NCBI GenBank assembly: GCA_016192105.1
Contig: JACPUV010000012.1
Location: 38,800 to 102,799, forward strand
Direction: 5' to 3'
Source: Sphingobacteriales bacterium
GTDB lineage: Bacteria; Bacteroidota; Bacteroidia; Chitinophagales; Chitinophagaceae
DNA: 64,000 nt
Numbering within the stretch: the stretch's first letter is position 1; the number at the start of each line of letters is the position of its first letter. The notes under the pieces were generated by a model. It saw only the letters and a list, made by a program, of their open reading frames with translations. It was not told where the DNA came from and ran no database searches. Shown in pieces: positions 1 to 9,660 of the stretch. Made by a program: the position numbers and the translations under genes.

Positions 1-391
1 TGCTCCCTTTGTAGCCTCCTATATTCATGGCGCTTACCGGATCGGGGTGCTGGTTGGACTGGACAAGGAAGCGGCTGAAGCCGGGAAAGACGTGGCCATG
101 CAGATCGCTGCCCTGAACCCGGTTGCGGTAGATGCTTCTTCCGTACCTGCTGATGTGATCGCCCGGGAGAAAGACATCGTGATGGAACTGATGAAGCAGG
201 ATCCGAAGATGGCCGGGAAGCCCGCCGAAATGCTGGCTAAGATCGCTGAAGGGAAGATGGGTGTGTTCTTCAAAGAACAAACCCTGACCGCCCAGGCCTT
301 CGTAAAAGACAGCAGCAAGTCCGTTGGGGATTACCTGAAAGAAAGCGGTGATGTAAAAGTGACTTCGTTCAAACGGGTGGCTTTAGGTTAA
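1..391 (+). CDS. tsf: Elongation factor Ts, C-terminal part (partial at left edge)
   Basis: The frame is open from base 2 to a TAA at 389-391 and encodes about 129 residues. It begins in the dimerisation region with the motif SYIHGAYRIGVLVGLD, typical of EF-Ts, and ends with the conserved block around VGDYLKESGDVKV. EF-Ts is the guanine-nucleotide exchange factor that recycles EF-Tu during translation. The start and N-terminal UBA-like domain lie outside the window. In many bacteria tsf is followed directly by pyrH; here pyrH lies 7.3 kb away, behind an efflux operon, and a terminator follows tsf at once. Identification is firm. Confidence 0.95.
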   Translation, partial: APFVASYIHGAYRIGVLVGLDKEAAEAGKDVAMQIAALNPVAVDASSVPADVIAREKDIVMELMKQDPKMAGKPAEMLAKIAEGKMGVFFKEQTLTAQAFVKDSSKSVGDYLKESGDVKVTSFKRVALG

Positions 392-409
392 CCCGTTAAA
401 TGATTATAC

Positions 410-443
410 AAAGGCTGTTCCGTTTGGGGACAGCCTTTTTTTT
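410..443 (+). terminator. Rho-independent terminator of tsf
   Basis: A stem AAAGGCTGT / ACAGCCTTT, extended by G-C and G-T pairs, is followed by a run of eight T on the plus strand, 18 bases after the tsf stop. A second small inverted repeat (AACGGGT / ACCCGTT) straddles the stop codon itself. Confidence 0.85.
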
Positions 444-467
444 GTTCCCGCAAAGGGCGCACACTCA

Positions 468-665
468 CTACTCACCATTCACTCCCGCACCCCCGACTTT
501 TTTCAATAGCAGTTCCAGCGGGCAGAATTTTGTCAGCGATGACTGCAACAGGTTCAATCCCACAAAACCGGCGAGGAACAGCCAGTTGATATGGACGGTT
601 GCAGCCAGTAAGATACTGGTCAGTACAAGTGTGCCGGCTACGGCACGGACGATTCTTTCTTTCAT
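468..665 (-). CDS. DUF2892 (YgaP-like) small inner-membrane protein
   Basis: The 65-residue product has two hydrophobic segments (about residues 6-22 and 26-41), then the motif KFCPLELLLKK. This layout matches the DUF2892/YgaP transmembrane family, whose members often sit beside rhodanese or efflux genes. It is the last gene of the minus-strand efflux operon, 15 bases after the PII-like gene. The final codons run through a GTGAGTAGTGAGT-type simple repeat, so the very C-terminus may have drifted. The precise function of the family is not known. Confidence 0.7.
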   Translation of the reverse strand: MKERIVRAVAGTLVLTSILLAATVHINWLFLAGFVGLNLLQSSLTKFCPLELLLKKVGGAGVNGE

Positions 666-680
666 ATTTGCTTTTTAAGG

Positions 681-989
681 TTAATAACTCGACTCTTCCA
701 CCGGCAGGATAAAGGCCCGGATCGGGAATTTATCCACCTGAGCGGTATTGTACTCTTTGATCAGCTTCAGGGCGGTGGCAGCAGTGGCGGCCCCGGTAAA
801 GCTGAACAGGATCAGGGAATCATATTCCCCGTCCTTATTGCCAAACCAATCGTCCAGCAGGTTGATATCGTGCTCATCCTTTACCCCGGTGGTTTCGGTG
901 ACGCTGAATACCCGGACCTTCGCTTCATGAAAGATTTTCAGGACATCCGCTTTGAAATCACTGAGGCAGGTTACAAATAAAAGTTTCAT
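681..989 (-). CDS. Small PII-like protein of the efflux operon
   Basis: The 102-residue product has no signal peptide. It begins with a hydrophobic strand (MKLLFVTCLSD) and alternates strands and helices in a pattern compatible with a PII/DUF3240-like ferredoxin fold. The gene starts one base after the RND pump stop codon, which implies translational coupling. Small PII-like proteins accompany some metal and drug RND pumps, so a regulatory role on the pump is inferred. The fold call rests on pattern and context only; no ligand-binding motif was recognised. Confidence 0.45.
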   Translation of the reverse strand: MKLLFVTCLSDFKADVLKIFHEAKVRVFSVTETTGVKDEHDINLLDDWFGNKDGEYDSLILFSFTGAATAATALKLIKEYNTAQVDKFPIRAFILPVEESSY

Positions 990-990
990 C

Positions 991-3900
991 TTAAAGGGTT
1001 TTGTTTTTTAACTGTTTTTTCTTCAGCATTTTGAAATAGAGCAGGGGCACTACCAGGAGGGTCAAAAAAGTAGATGTGATCGTTCCGCCCATCAGGGAAA
1101 TGGCCAGTCCCTGGAAGATCGGATCGAACAGGATGATGACCGCACCCAGGACCACGGCCCCGGCTGTCAGCAGGATCGGGGTGGTTCGTACCGCTCCCGC
1201 TTCAATGATGGCCTGTTTCAGCGGGATGCCTTCCCTGAGCCGGATATCAATAAAGTCGATCAGCAGTACCGAGTTTCGCACCATCACGCCGGCCAGCGCG
1301 ATAAAACCGATCATGGAAGTGGCGGTAAAGAAAGCGCCCATGACCCAATGCCCTGCCACGATCCCTACAAGAGAAAGAGGGATAGCGGCCAGCATCACAA
1401 TGGGGACTTTGAAATTCTGGAACCAGCCCACAATCAGCATATAGATGATAATGATCACTACCAGGAACGCGATCCCCAGGTCCCGGAACACTTCATACGT
1501 GATCTGCCATTCCCCATCCCATTTGAGGGTGAAATTTTCCTCGAATTCCGGCTGGCGGGTGTACTCCTCTTTCAGTGTATATCCTTCCGGAAGCTTTACC
1601 TGCTGAAGGCTGTCCGATATTTTCATCATGGCATAGGAAGGACTTTCCAGTTTGCCGGCCATATCCGCGGTAACATATACAACACGCTTCTGGTTTTTCC
1701 GGTAAATGCTTTTCTCCTTTATGGTTTGCCGGATGGTTACCAGGTCGCCCACCGGTATGGCATTACCCGACTGGCTGATCACTTTCAGGTTCCGGAGATC
1801 ATCCAGGGAAGATTTATCAGCATCATTCAGCTTCAGGGTGATGTTGACAGGATTGAAAGAGGCCGGTTTGGAAAGATTTCCCACCACCTGACCGGATAAG
1901 GCGGAACGGACTGTGGCGACTACCTGCGCCGGCGCAACACCGAGGCGCATGGATTTTTCCTTGTCGATCTCAAAATCATATTCAGGCTGGTCATCTTCCA
2001 CCATCCAATCCACATCCACCACATCACTGGTGTTTTTGAGCAGGGTCTTTACCTGTTCCGCTACGCCGATCTGCTTGCCATAGTCAGGTCCGTATATCTC
2101 GGCAACGATCGTGGATAAGACCGGGGGACCGGGGGGTACTTCCACCAGCTTTGCGTTGGCATGGTATTTTGCCGCAATGGCCTGGATGGCGGGGCGCATC
2201 TCCCTGGCGATCTCGTGGCTTTGCTTTTTCCGGTCTTCTTTACCGACCAGGTTAACCTGGATATCCGCCACATTATCTCCCCTCCTCAGGTCGTAATGCC
2301 TGACCAGGCCGTTAAAGCTGATGGGTGCTGAAGTGCCGATATACAACTGGTAGTCTTTTACCAGCGGTTGCCGGGAAACAAAATCCGCGATATCCTTCGT
2401 CACGGCGGCGGTCCTTTCCAGCGTGGTTCCTTCGGGCATATCGATGATCACCTGGAATTCATTCTTGTTATCAAAGGGCAGCATTTTTACCGCTACCGTC
2501 CTGGTGAAGAATAATACCAGGGACAGCAGCAGGATCAGTACGATACCGAAGATGAACGTATATCTTTTCCAGCGCTGATCCAGCAGGGGCCGGATCAGGG
2601 AATTATATATTTTGTAAATACCACTGTCCTCCAGGCGCTGCGGTTTTGATTCTTTGTGCCCGGCTCCTTTTTTCTCTTTTTCGCGCAGGAAGATGTAACC
2701 AAGATAAGGAGTCAGGGTGAGCGCCACGATCAGGGAAAGCAGCATGGCTATCGAAGCGCCGATTGGCATCGGGCTCATATAGGGCCCCATCAGTCCAGAT
2801 ACAAAGGCCATGGGCAATACGGCGGCGATGACAGTAAAAGTCGCCAGGATGGTGGGGTTGCCCACTTCATTGATCGCATAGATAGCAGCCTGCAGCGGCG
2901 GCAGCCTTTTCATTTTGAAGTGCCGGTGCATGTTCTCCGCGATAATGATGGAATCATCCACTACGATCCCCGTGATGAATACGAGGGCAAATAATGTGAT
3001 CCGGTTCAGGGTATAATCCAGGAAATAATAGGAGAACAGGGTCAGGGCGAATGTGACCGGTACGGAAAGAAATACCACCAGGCCGCCGCGCCAGCCCATG
3101 GCCAGCATCACAAACAAGGTAACCACCACAATGGCGATAAACAGGTGCAGCAGCAATTCGCCAACTTTTGCGGAAGCGGTCTCCCCATAATTACGGGTTA
3201 TGGTCACCTGCATACCGGCAGGCACCAGTTGTTTTTTTGCATGCTCCACTTTTGACAGGATATGTTCTGCAAGGCGCATCGCATCGGCTCCTTTTCGCTT
3301 GGCAACAGAAAGCGTGATGGCCGGGTAGGAAGAGCCGAACCTTTTTTTCGTGCTGTCTTCGCTGCCGTAACCGAATAAAACATATTGGGATGCTGTTTCG
3401 GGGCCATCGCTTACCACCGCCACCTGTTTCAGGAATACAGGCTGCTGCCGGTTTACTCCTACCACGAGGTTCTCGACATCTTCCACCGAAGATAAAAAGT
3501 TGCCTGTTTCGACGGCAAAGGCGGAATCATTGTTTACCAGGGTTCCGGCCGTAGCCTGGGCGTTGCTGCCCTGTATATAATTACTGATACCCAGGAAATC
3601 CACCTGGTTCTCCGCCATCTTGTTTTTATCAAGGACCACATTGATCTGCCGGCTGCGCCCGCCGATAAGCCGGACATCGGATACATCTGTTACTTTCTTG
3701 ATCTCATTCGTCAGAGCCTCCCCGACCTGGTGCAGGGCGTAGTCGTCGTATTGATCGCTCCAGAGCGTGATCCCCAATGCGGGTACATCATCAATGGCCC
3801 GGGTTTTTACCAGGGGCAGGGTAACTCCCTTTGGCATCCTGTCCATGTTCTTGATGATCTCGTTGTACAGTTTCACCAGGGAGCGCTCCACATCCTGCCC

Positions 3901-4206
3901 GACAAAGAACTGCACAATGATCATGGCCTGTCCCTTCATGGAAGTGGAATACACATATTCCACTCCCTTGATATTGGAGATCATTTTTTCCAGCGGGGCG
4001 CTGATCTTTGTTTCCACTTCCCTGGGACTGGCCCCGGGGAAGCCAATAAAAATATCGGCCATCGGGACCTGGATCTGCGGCTCTTCTTCCCGGGGAATCA
4101 GCAGGGTACTATATCCCCCGATCAGCAGGAATGCGAGCATCAGGAGGATGGTTAGTTTTGATTTGATAAAGGACCTTGCTATTTTACCGGATATACCTTC
4201 TTGCAT
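991..4206 (-). CDS. RND efflux permease (AcrB/AcrD/AcrF family)
   Basis: The 1071-residue inner-membrane proton antiporter has the full family length. After the first membrane helix (about residues 15-36) comes the porter-domain signature GFPGASPREVETKISAPLE. Transmembrane helix 4 carries the proton-relay acidic pair in GIVVDDSIIIAEN. A second porter domain and a final helix cluster near AGVMVRNSVLLIDF follow. It should form the trimeric pump of a tripartite system with the adaptor and TolC-like protein encoded just upstream. The proton-relay acids suggest an active transporter. The substrate cannot be read from sequence; heavy-metal CusA hallmarks were not seen. Confidence 0.93.
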   Translation of the reverse strand: MQEGISGKIARSFIKSKLTILLMLAFLLIGGYSTLLIPREEEPQIQVPMADIFIGFPGASPREVETKISAPLEKMISNIKGVEYVYSTSMKGQAMIIVQFFVGQDVERSLVKLYNEIIKNMDRMPKGVTLPLVKTRAIDDVPALGITLWSDQYDDYALHQVGEALTNEIKKVTDVSDVRLIGGRSRQINVVLDKNKMAENQVDFLGISNYIQGSNAQATAGTLVNNDSAFAVETGNFLSSVEDVENLVVGVNRQQPVFLKQVAVVSDGPETASQYVLFGYGSEDSTKKRFGSSYPAITLSVAKRKGADAMRLAEHILSKVEHAKKQLVPAGMQVTITRNYGETASAKVGELLLHLFIAIVVVTLFVMLAMGWRGGLVVFLSVPVTFALTLFSYYFLDYTLNRITLFALVFITGIVVDDSIIIAENMHRHFKMKRLPPLQAAIYAINEVGNPTILATFTVIAAVLPMAFVSGLMGPYMSPMPIGASIAMLLSLIVALTLTPYLGYIFLREKEKKGAGHKESKPQRLEDSGIYKIYNSLIRPLLDQRWKRYTFIFGIVLILLLSLVLFFTRTVAVKMLPFDNKNEFQVIIDMPEGTTLERTAAVTKDIADFVSRQPLVKDYQLYIGTSAPISFNGLVRHYDLRRGDNVADIQVNLVGKEDRKKQSHEIAREMRPAIQAIAAKYHANAKLVEVPPGPPVLSTIVAEIYGPDYGKQIGVAEQVKTLLKNTSDVVDVDWMVEDDQPEYDFEIDKEKSMRLGVAPAQVVATVRSALSGQVVGNLSKPASFNPVNITLKLNDADKSSLDDLRNLKVISQSGNAIPVGDLVTIRQTIKEKSIYRKNQKRVVYVTADMAGKLESPSYAMMKISDSLQQVKLPEGYTLKEEYTRQPEFEENFTLKWDGEWQITYEVFRDLGIAFLVVIIIIYMLIVGWFQNFKVPIVMLAAIPLSLVGIVAGHWVMGAFFTATSMIGFIALAGVMVRNSVLLIDFIDIRLREGIPLKQAIIEAGAVRTTPILLTAGAVVLGAVIILFDPIFQGLAISLMGGTITSTFLTLLVVPLLYFKMLKKKQLKNKTL

Positions 4207-4227
4207 ACAATTTGTTTAATCGGATGA

Positions 4228-5334
4228 TTATTTTTTTTCAGTCACGGGCACCCCGTTAAAAAGCTGGCCTTCCGCCTTTACAATAAATTTTTCGCCGGCA
4301 GCCAGGCCGGAAAGAATCTCGGTCTGATCGCCGAAGGTCTTACCTGTCCTGACCCAGCGGAGAAGGGCCGTATTATTACTGCTGATCGTATAGAGACCTG
4401 TCAGTTGTTCATTTTGTACCAGGCTGGCAGCAGGTACCAACAGGGCTGCCACGGGTGGGGGACCGGCTGCCGGCTGACTGACCGGGATAAATACATTCAC
4501 ATACATACCGGCATAGAGGTTTTTCTTCTCTTTTTCTGGAATACGGAGCCGGATCTCATATTGACCGCCGGTCAGCAGGGAAGAAGGGCTGATCTCCGTT
4601 ACCTGGCATTCCATCGTCTGACCGGTCGCATTGATTCCCACTCTTGCAGCCAGGCCTTTTTTCAACCGGCTGATCTGGTCCTCACTCACGGTGGCGCTTA
4701 CCTGTAATGCGGAGCTTTGCTCCACCACGAGCAGGGGTACACCCGGGTTGGCCATATCGCCTTCATCTGCGAGACGCCGGGTGACCACCCCGTCAAAGGG
4801 AGCTGTCAGGCTGGAATAGGAAGCGAGCGCTTTGACTTCATTCCGCATTTGCCCCGCCGCTTCCAGCCTGGCTTTTGCCGCTTGGTATTGCAGCGTTACA
4901 TTGTCCAGTTCCTTGGCGGAGGCGCTCTGTTTATTGTACAGGCGGGTAAAGCGCTCAAAATCCTTCTGCGCATTGTTGACATTCGCTTCGGCTTCAGCGA
5001 TGGCAGCGTCTGTCTGCGCTCTTTTGGCCAGGATATCCTGGCTGCTGATGGCCGCCAGCACCTGTCCCTTCCGTACCGGGTCGCCCGTTTTTACATAGAT
5101 CCGGGTAATGGTTCCCATGAGACGGGTGCTGATCTGGGCGGTTTGCACGGCTTCAATTTTTCCACTAACACGAATACCCGCTTCAACGGATCCGCCGGGT
5201 AGGGCCGTAGTGACGGGTACAGGCTTTGTATTATCTCCGGGGCTTGTTTCTTTTTTGCCTTTACAGGAAGCGAAGAAAAATAACCCGGTGACCAGGAGAA
5301 TCGGGGTGGTATGCTTGAAATAGGTCATGATCAT
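4228..5334 (-). CDS. RND periplasmic adaptor lipoprotein (HlyD/MFP family)
   Basis: The 368-residue membrane-fusion protein has a lipoprotein signal with lipobox FFFASC at Cys24, so it should be anchored in the periplasmic face of a membrane. The biotinyl/lipoyl-like half-motifs lie around residues 65-105 and 165-185 (TAPFDGVVTRRLADEGDMA), separated by a coiled-coil hairpin rich in Ala, Glu and Lys (about 108-160). A beta-barrel and membrane-proximal domain follow. It bridges the RND pump and the TolC-like channel. The gene sits 21 bases upstream of the pump and 12 bases downstream of the channel gene. Confidence 0.92.
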   Translation of the reverse strand: MIMTYFKHTTPILLVTGLFFFASCKGKKETSPGDNTKPVPVTTALPGGSVEAGIRVSGKIEAVQTAQISTRLMGTITRIYVKTGDPVRKGQVLAAISSQDILAKRAQTDAAIAEAEANVNNAQKDFERFTRLYNKQSASAKELDNVTLQYQAAKARLEAAGQMRNEVKALASYSSLTAPFDGVVTRRLADEGDMANPGVPLLVVEQSSALQVSATVSEDQISRLKKGLAARVGINATGQTMECQVTEISPSSLLTGGQYEIRLRIPEKEKKNLYAGMYVNVFIPVSQPAAGPPPVAALLVPAASLVQNEQLTGLYTISSNNTALLRWVRTGKTFGDQTEILSGLAAGEKFIVKAEGQLFNGVPVTEKK

Positions 5335-5346
5335 TCGTTTAAGGTT

Positions 5347-6687
5347 TTATTTTTTGGAAGAGGTTAAGAATTGCAGGTAGGCCAGCGTGCTGTTATAAAT
5401 AAAGACTGCCTGTGCTTTTCCCAGTTGCTGCCGGGAGAGTTGGGTTTGGGCCTGGAGTACATCTGTGCTGTTTACCAATCCCTGTTCGTAGCGGTCCTGC
5501 AGGATGCGCAGGGCTTCCGCCGCATTTTCCACGGCTACCTGCTGCTGTGTTATCATATACAGGGCATCTGCGAGCCGGCGCCGGGTTTTATTCAGTTCGA
5601 GCTGACTTTGTTCCTGCTGGCTTTGAAGTTGCGCTGCCAGTTTACTCCGTTCGGCCTGCTGGGTGATTATTTTATTTTTCGTGCTGTTTCCCCTGAATAG
5701 ATCCCAGGTAATTTGCAGGCCCGCGAAATAAGAGCCTGCCGCAAACCCAAACGGGCTGTTATCGTTCAACTGCCAGGAGGCAAAGGCATTTACTTTCGGG
5801 AGAAAGGATTTCCGGGATGATTCAATCATCAGGTCTGCGGACTCAAGCGCTTTTTTCAGCGCGGCGAAATCGGCCCGGTCTGCGGGGATCAGGCCGGCAA
5901 CCGGACCGGTATCGGGTTCTTTTGAAGGGGGTGCCACGGAATAAATGATTCCATAACTTGTTCCCATGAGCAAACCGAGGTAATCGGATGCATTCCGGAT
6001 ATCACTGCCTGCTTCTGCCAGCTGGGTTTCCACGGTGCTGATCCGGACTTTTACCTGGAGGGCATCGGATTGCTGCAAGAGCCCTTCTTTTACCCGGTTA
6101 TTTGTAAATACATACAGGGCGTTGGCCATTTTTACTGCTTCTTTCAATACAGCTTCCGCTTCATACGCCAACTGTAATTGCTGGTAGGCTTTCTTTACTT
6201 CAAAAGCCAGGTATTCGGCGCTTCGTTGTGTTTTTAGTTCGTACAGGCTGGTCTGAACAGCGAGGGCCCTTCGTATGTACAGGAGGTCCATGTTCAGCAG
6301 CGGTTGTTTTACCTGCAGACGGGTACTGAAGTCGGCTGTATTCCCCGGATCATTGAGCAGGGCCGGGTTAAAATCCGATTGCTTTACCGTTTGCTGCTGG
6401 AGTTTAAATCCAAGTGCATTCAGCGGGTTGTTGCTGGTAAGGGCGGTGTAAGAAAGATCAGCCTGTGGCAGGAAAATGGCATTCATCTCCCGGTGTTTTG
6501 CGGCGGCGATTTTCTCATCCAGCCGGGCCAGCCCGAGGTCGCGGTTATGAGCGAGTGCGCTGTCGATAGCCTCCTCCGCTGTTAAATACCGGGCCGGTTG
6601 CTGGGTCCGGAGTACGGATACCGGAGCTATAGCCAAAAGGAAAATGAAAAATGATTTTACCAGGAACTGCGGCGGGTAATTGGGCAT
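5347..6687 (-). CDS. TolC-like outer-membrane efflux protein
   Basis: The 446-residue channel has an N-terminal signal peptide (about residues 1-28) and the duplicated helical architecture of the OEP family. Recognisable blocks are LTAEEAIDSALAHNRDLGLA near the start and RYEQGLVNSTDVLQAQ near the C-terminus. ATG at 6687 is chosen over the upstream in-frame TTG at 6705 because that TTG forms part of the promoter -7 element. It is the first gene of the operon channel-adaptor-pump-PII-like-DUF2892. Confidence 0.92.
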   Translation of the reverse strand: MPNYPPQFLVKSFFIFLLAIAPVSVLRTQQPARYLTAEEAIDSALAHNRDLGLARLDEKIAAAKHREMNAIFLPQADLSYTALTSNNPLNALGFKLQQQTVKQSDFNPALLNDPGNTADFSTRLQVKQPLLNMDLLYIRRALAVQTSLYELKTQRSAEYLAFEVKKAYQQLQLAYEAEAVLKEAVKMANALYVFTNNRVKEGLLQQSDALQVKVRISTVETQLAEAGSDIRNASDYLGLLMGTSYGIIYSVAPPSKEPDTGPVAGLIPADRADFAALKKALESADLMIESSRKSFLPKVNAFASWQLNDNSPFGFAAGSYFAGLQITWDLFRGNSTKNKIITQQAERSKLAAQLQSQQEQSQLELNKTRRRLADALYMITQQQVAVENAAEALRILQDRYEQGLVNSTDVLQAQTQLSRQQLGKAQAVFIYNSTLAYLQFLTSSKK

Positions 6688-6702
6688 GTTGTAAATTTTG
6701 CG

Positions 6703-6710
6703 CAAAACTA
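6703..6710 (-). promoter_or_regulatory. -7 element of the efflux operon promoter
   Basis: On the minus strand TAGTTTTG matches the Bacteroidota TAnnTTTG box. The -33 box is poor, which fits an activator-dependent promoter: a GTGA-N6-TCAC palindrome is centred about 42 bases upstream of the expected start site. Confidence 0.6.
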
Positions 6711-6732
6711 TCCGTGCGGGTAACAGGCGGTC

Positions 6733-6746
6733 GTGACATATATCAC
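6733..6746. promoter_or_regulatory. Crp/Fnr-type palindrome upstream of the efflux operon
   Basis: The perfect palindrome GTGACATATATCAC has the GTGA-N6-TCAC form bound by many Crp/Fnr-family regulators. Its centre lies near -42 of the predicted efflux-operon transcript, the classic position of a class II activator site. Confidence 0.55.
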
Positions 6747-6817
6747 TGACTGAAGAAATAAAACAGGCATTTTATCCTGCTATTCACCTGGTATAGTCAA
6801 TTAAAAAATTATCTTTA

Positions 6818-6831
6818 GTGATTCAGGTCAC
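6818..6831. promoter_or_regulatory. Second Crp/Fnr-type palindrome, upstream of the methyltransferase
   Basis: GTGATTCAGGTCAC repeats the GTGA-N6-TCAC form 85 bases from the first site. It lies 49 bases upstream of the methyltransferase start, so one regulator may act on both divergent units. Confidence 0.5.
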
Positions 6832-6879
6832 TCACGATAATAGAATTGGCCTTCGTATTATAAAATCAATGCAAGTGCT

Positions 6880-7680
6880 ATGAAAGAGTACAATCCGTAT
6901 TTTGAAGCCAACAAAAAACTATGGAACCAGCGCACCCTGGTCCATAAGGAGTCTTCGTTTTATAACCGCGAAGGATTTGTAAAGGGTGAACAGGCGCTGA
7001 CGCCGATCGAACTGGGTGAATTAACGAATGTCGCCGGGAAAAAAATGCTGCATTTGCAGTGTCATTTCGGAATGGATAGCCTGGACTGGGCGAGGCGGGA
7101 TGTTCGCGTTACCGGGGTGGATCTGTCGGATGAAGCCATAAAGGAAGCCCGGCAGCTGAATGAAGAATTGGGTATGGAGGCACGTTTTATCTGCTGCAAT
7201 GTGTACGATCTCAAGGAACATCTTGATGACCAGTTTGATATTGTTTTTTCTTCCTATGGCACGATCGGCTGGTTGCCGGACCTGGACCGCTGGGCCGAAC
7301 TCATTGCTTATTACCTGAAACCCGGAGGCCTGTTTTACTTTGCCGAATTCCACCCGGTGGTCTGGATGTTTGATGATGAGTTTACGCATATTAAATATGC
7401 CTACGAGAACCGGGAACTGATCATTGTCGAAAACCAGGGTACCTATACGGACCGGGATGCTGCTATCGTGGGAAAGGAATATAGCTGGAATCACAGCATC
7501 AGCGAAGTGTTGAATGCGCTGATCAGGGCCGGGCTGAAGCTGGAATGGTGTAATGAACATTTGTATTCTCCGTATCCCTGTTTCAAAAATATGACCGAAA
7601 CAGGAAAGGGTAAATGGGAGATCCGCGGAATGGAAGGGAAACTGCCGATGGTTTACAGCCTGGGGGCGGTTAAACAATAG
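6880..7680 (+). CDS. Class I SAM-dependent methyltransferase
   Basis: The 266-residue cytosolic protein has a Rossmann methyltransferase core. Motif I is [18 protein letters not shown] (about residues 55-72), motif II ends in [11 protein letters not shown], and a post-I/IV block reads [23 protein letters not shown]. The C-terminal part resembles small-molecule methyltransferases of the UbiE-like superfamily. The substrate is unknown. The gene is divergent from the efflux operon and shares its intergenic region with two Crp-like palindromes. It ends 37 bases before pyrH, which has its own promoter-like sequence. Confidence 0.8.
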   Translation: MKEYNPYFEANKKLWNQRTLVHKESSFYNREGFVKGEQALTPIELGELTNVAGKKMLHLQCHFGMDSLDWARRDVRVTGVDLSDEAIKEARQLNEELGMEARFICCNVYDLKEHLDDQFDIVFSSYGTIGWLPDLDRWAELIAYYLKPGGLFYFAEFHPVVWMFDDEFTHIKYAYENRELIIVENQGTYTDRDAAIVGKEYSWNHSISEVLNALIRAGLKLEWCNEHLYSPYPCFKNMTETGKGKWEIRGMEGKLPMVYSLGAVKQ

Positions 7681-7717
7681 GCAAAACCCTTATCTTCGCA
7701 GCGAAAATTTCCCCCCC

Positions 7718-8431
7718 ATGTTACCAAAGTACAAACGCATCCTCCTCAAACTTTCCGGTGAAGCATTAATGGGCGATAAAAGCTTCGGTTTTGATACCGA
7801 CGTAATTGCCCAGTATGCGCATGATATCAAGTCCGTGACGGACCTGGGTGTGCAAGTGGCTATCGTGATCGGGGGGGGGAATATCTACCGGGGGATGAAT
7901 GAGGCTGACACGGGCATAGAACGGGCGCACGGGGACTATATGGGGATGTTGGCCACAGTCATCAACGGGATGGCTTTACAGGCAGGACTGGAACGGATCG
8001 GGGTCTATACCCGCCTGCAAAGTGCTATTAAAATGGAACAGATTGCGGAACCCTATATCCGCCGCCGGGCCATCCGCCATGTGGAAAAAGGCCGTGTTGT
8101 GATCTTCGGGGCTGGTACGGGTAACCCATATTTTACCACCGATACAGCCGGCTCATTGCGTGCCATCGAGATCAATGCCGATGTGATTTTAAAAGGAACC
8201 CGGGTGGACGGCATTTATACCGCCGATCCCGAGAAAGATCCGAGCGCTACCAAATACAATGTCATCACCTTCCAGGAATGTCTTTCCCAGAACCTTAAAG
8301 TGATGGATATGACCGCCTTTACCCTTTGTATGGAGAACAACCTGCCCATCATTGTCTTCAATATGAACAAACCCGATAACCTCCGCCGGGTGGTCACCGG
8401 TGAAAAAGTCGGGACCCTTGTGAGGGGATAA
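7718..8431 (+). CDS. pyrH: UMP kinase
   Basis: The 237-residue amino-acid-kinase-fold enzyme phosphorylates UMP to UDP in pyrimidine synthesis. Motifs are [15 protein letters not shown] at the start, [11 protein letters not shown] for the phosphate-binding loop, and the UMP-kinase block [13 protein letters not shown] (residues about 130-142). Length and motifs are normal for bacterial PyrH. A likely -7 element TATCTTCG lies at 7691-7698, 19 bases before the ATG. Its usual partner tsf is at the left edge of the window, separated by the inserted efflux operon and methyltransferase. Confidence 0.97.
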   Translation: MLPKYKRILLKLSGEALMGDKSFGFDTDVIAQYAHDIKSVTDLGVQVAIVIGGGNIYRGMNEADTGIERAHGDYMGMLATVINGMALQAGLERIGVYTRLQSAIKMEQIAEPYIRRRAIRHVEKGRVVIFGAGTGNPYFTTDTAGSLRAIEINADVILKGTRVDGIYTADPEKDPSATKYNVITFQECLSQNLKVMDMTAFTLCMENNLPIIVFNMNKPDNLRRVVTGEKVGTLVRG

Positions 8432-8574
8432 AAAAGGGTTTTTCCGCAGGGTATTTACGATTATTTTTTTCGCAGGGAATACTATCTTGTGTCCGCTTCC
8501 AAAACGGCCTGTGAAAAACTATTAAACGCTATTTCCCGGATTTTTAATAGTTTACGAACCTGACTTAACTACGT

Positions 8575-9606
8575 ATGCCCACCCTCTCTCTTTCTGTAAT
8601 TGAGATCATCATTCTTATGCTGGGTGCCATCACCCTGGGCATTACCCTGCATTTCTTCATAGTCAGTCGTAAATCCCTCAAGGATGTTACGTCGGATGTT
8701 ACCGGTAAACTGAGTAAGGAGCTGGAGACCTGGAAACTCAAATATTTTAATGATACGGAATCGAGGGATAAGGAACTGGAGCAGCTCAGGAAAAGAGTAA
8801 CCGATGCGGAGGATAACACGGATATCTTTTCAATAGAAGCCGAAGAGCTCCGGATCGTCAATAAGAAACTCCAGGCGGAAATAGAAACATTGCGCAAAAA
8901 CCCGGTACCGGTTGCCCCTGCAGCTGTCCTTGCTGAAAAGCCCGATTATATGGAGCAACTGCGCCAGGCCCAGCACAGTCTGCTGGAGCACAATGAAAAG
9001 ATAAACCAGCTCCTGGGCCAGATTGACATTGTAAAGGAAACGGAGGAAAGGCAGCAGGAAATCATCAAAACCAACGAGGAACTTTCTGCCCAGATAGATG
9101 AGTTACGCTTTAATCTTTCCCAGAAGGAAAAAGAGGTCCTGAACATCCGGCAAAAGGAACACCTGACCACGGAGATGAATGCGATGCTCGACAGCGCCTA
9201 CAGTGAGTTTAATGTACTGCAGTCCAAAATGCAGAAACTGGAGCAGCAGGTGTCCGGTTCGCGGAGGATCAGCCTGGAATACGAAGAACTGAAGGAGGCC
9301 CACCAGAAACTGACCCGCGACTTCGAGGAACAGAGGTTGAAATTTACCGCGAATACGGAGGAGAACCGGCAGTTAATGATTTCCCTGGCAGATGCAGAAG
9401 AGCAACTGCGGGATGCGGAATTCGAACGCCAGCAGTTGCAAAAAAGAGTAATGTACCTGGAAGAACTGAACAATGATATGCAGTCCATGGTGGAAGCGAA
9501 TAAAAAACTGGAAGGCCAGCTGAAAAGGATCGGCGAGCTGGAAAGTATGCTGAATGTGATCTCCGGGGAAAGGGATCAGCTGATGCAGCGCAAAACAAAC
9601 CTGTAA
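8575..9606 (+). CDS. Membrane-anchored long coiled-coil protein
   Basis: The 343-residue product has one N-terminal transmembrane helix (about residues 6-28), then an almost continuous charged coiled coil rich in Glu, Gln, Lys and Leu to the C-terminus. A short Pro/Ala/Val-rich break lies around residue 112. The arrangement (short outside, long cytoplasmic rod) suggests a structural or scaffolding protein at the inner membrane. No catalytic motif is present and no named family was recognised. Confidence 0.65.
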   Translation: MPTLSLSVIEIIILMLGAITLGITLHFFIVSRKSLKDVTSDVTGKLSKELETWKLKYFNDTESRDKELEQLRKRVTDAEDNTDIFSIEAEELRIVNKKLQAEIETLRKNPVPVAPAAVLAEKPDYMEQLRQAQHSLLEHNEKINQLLGQIDIVKETEERQQEIIKTNEELSAQIDELRFNLSQKEKEVLNIRQKEHLTTEMNAMLDSAYSEFNVLQSKMQKLEQQVSGSRRISLEYEELKEAHQKLTRDFEEQRLKFTANTEENRQLMISLADAEEQLRDAEFERQQLQKRVMYLEELNNDMQSMVEANKKLEGQLKRIGELESMLNVISGERDQLMQRKTNL

Positions 9607-9660
9607 GTTGATACGGCAGGATTTGACCTGCGGCCATTTTACACTGATATCTTGGCACGT

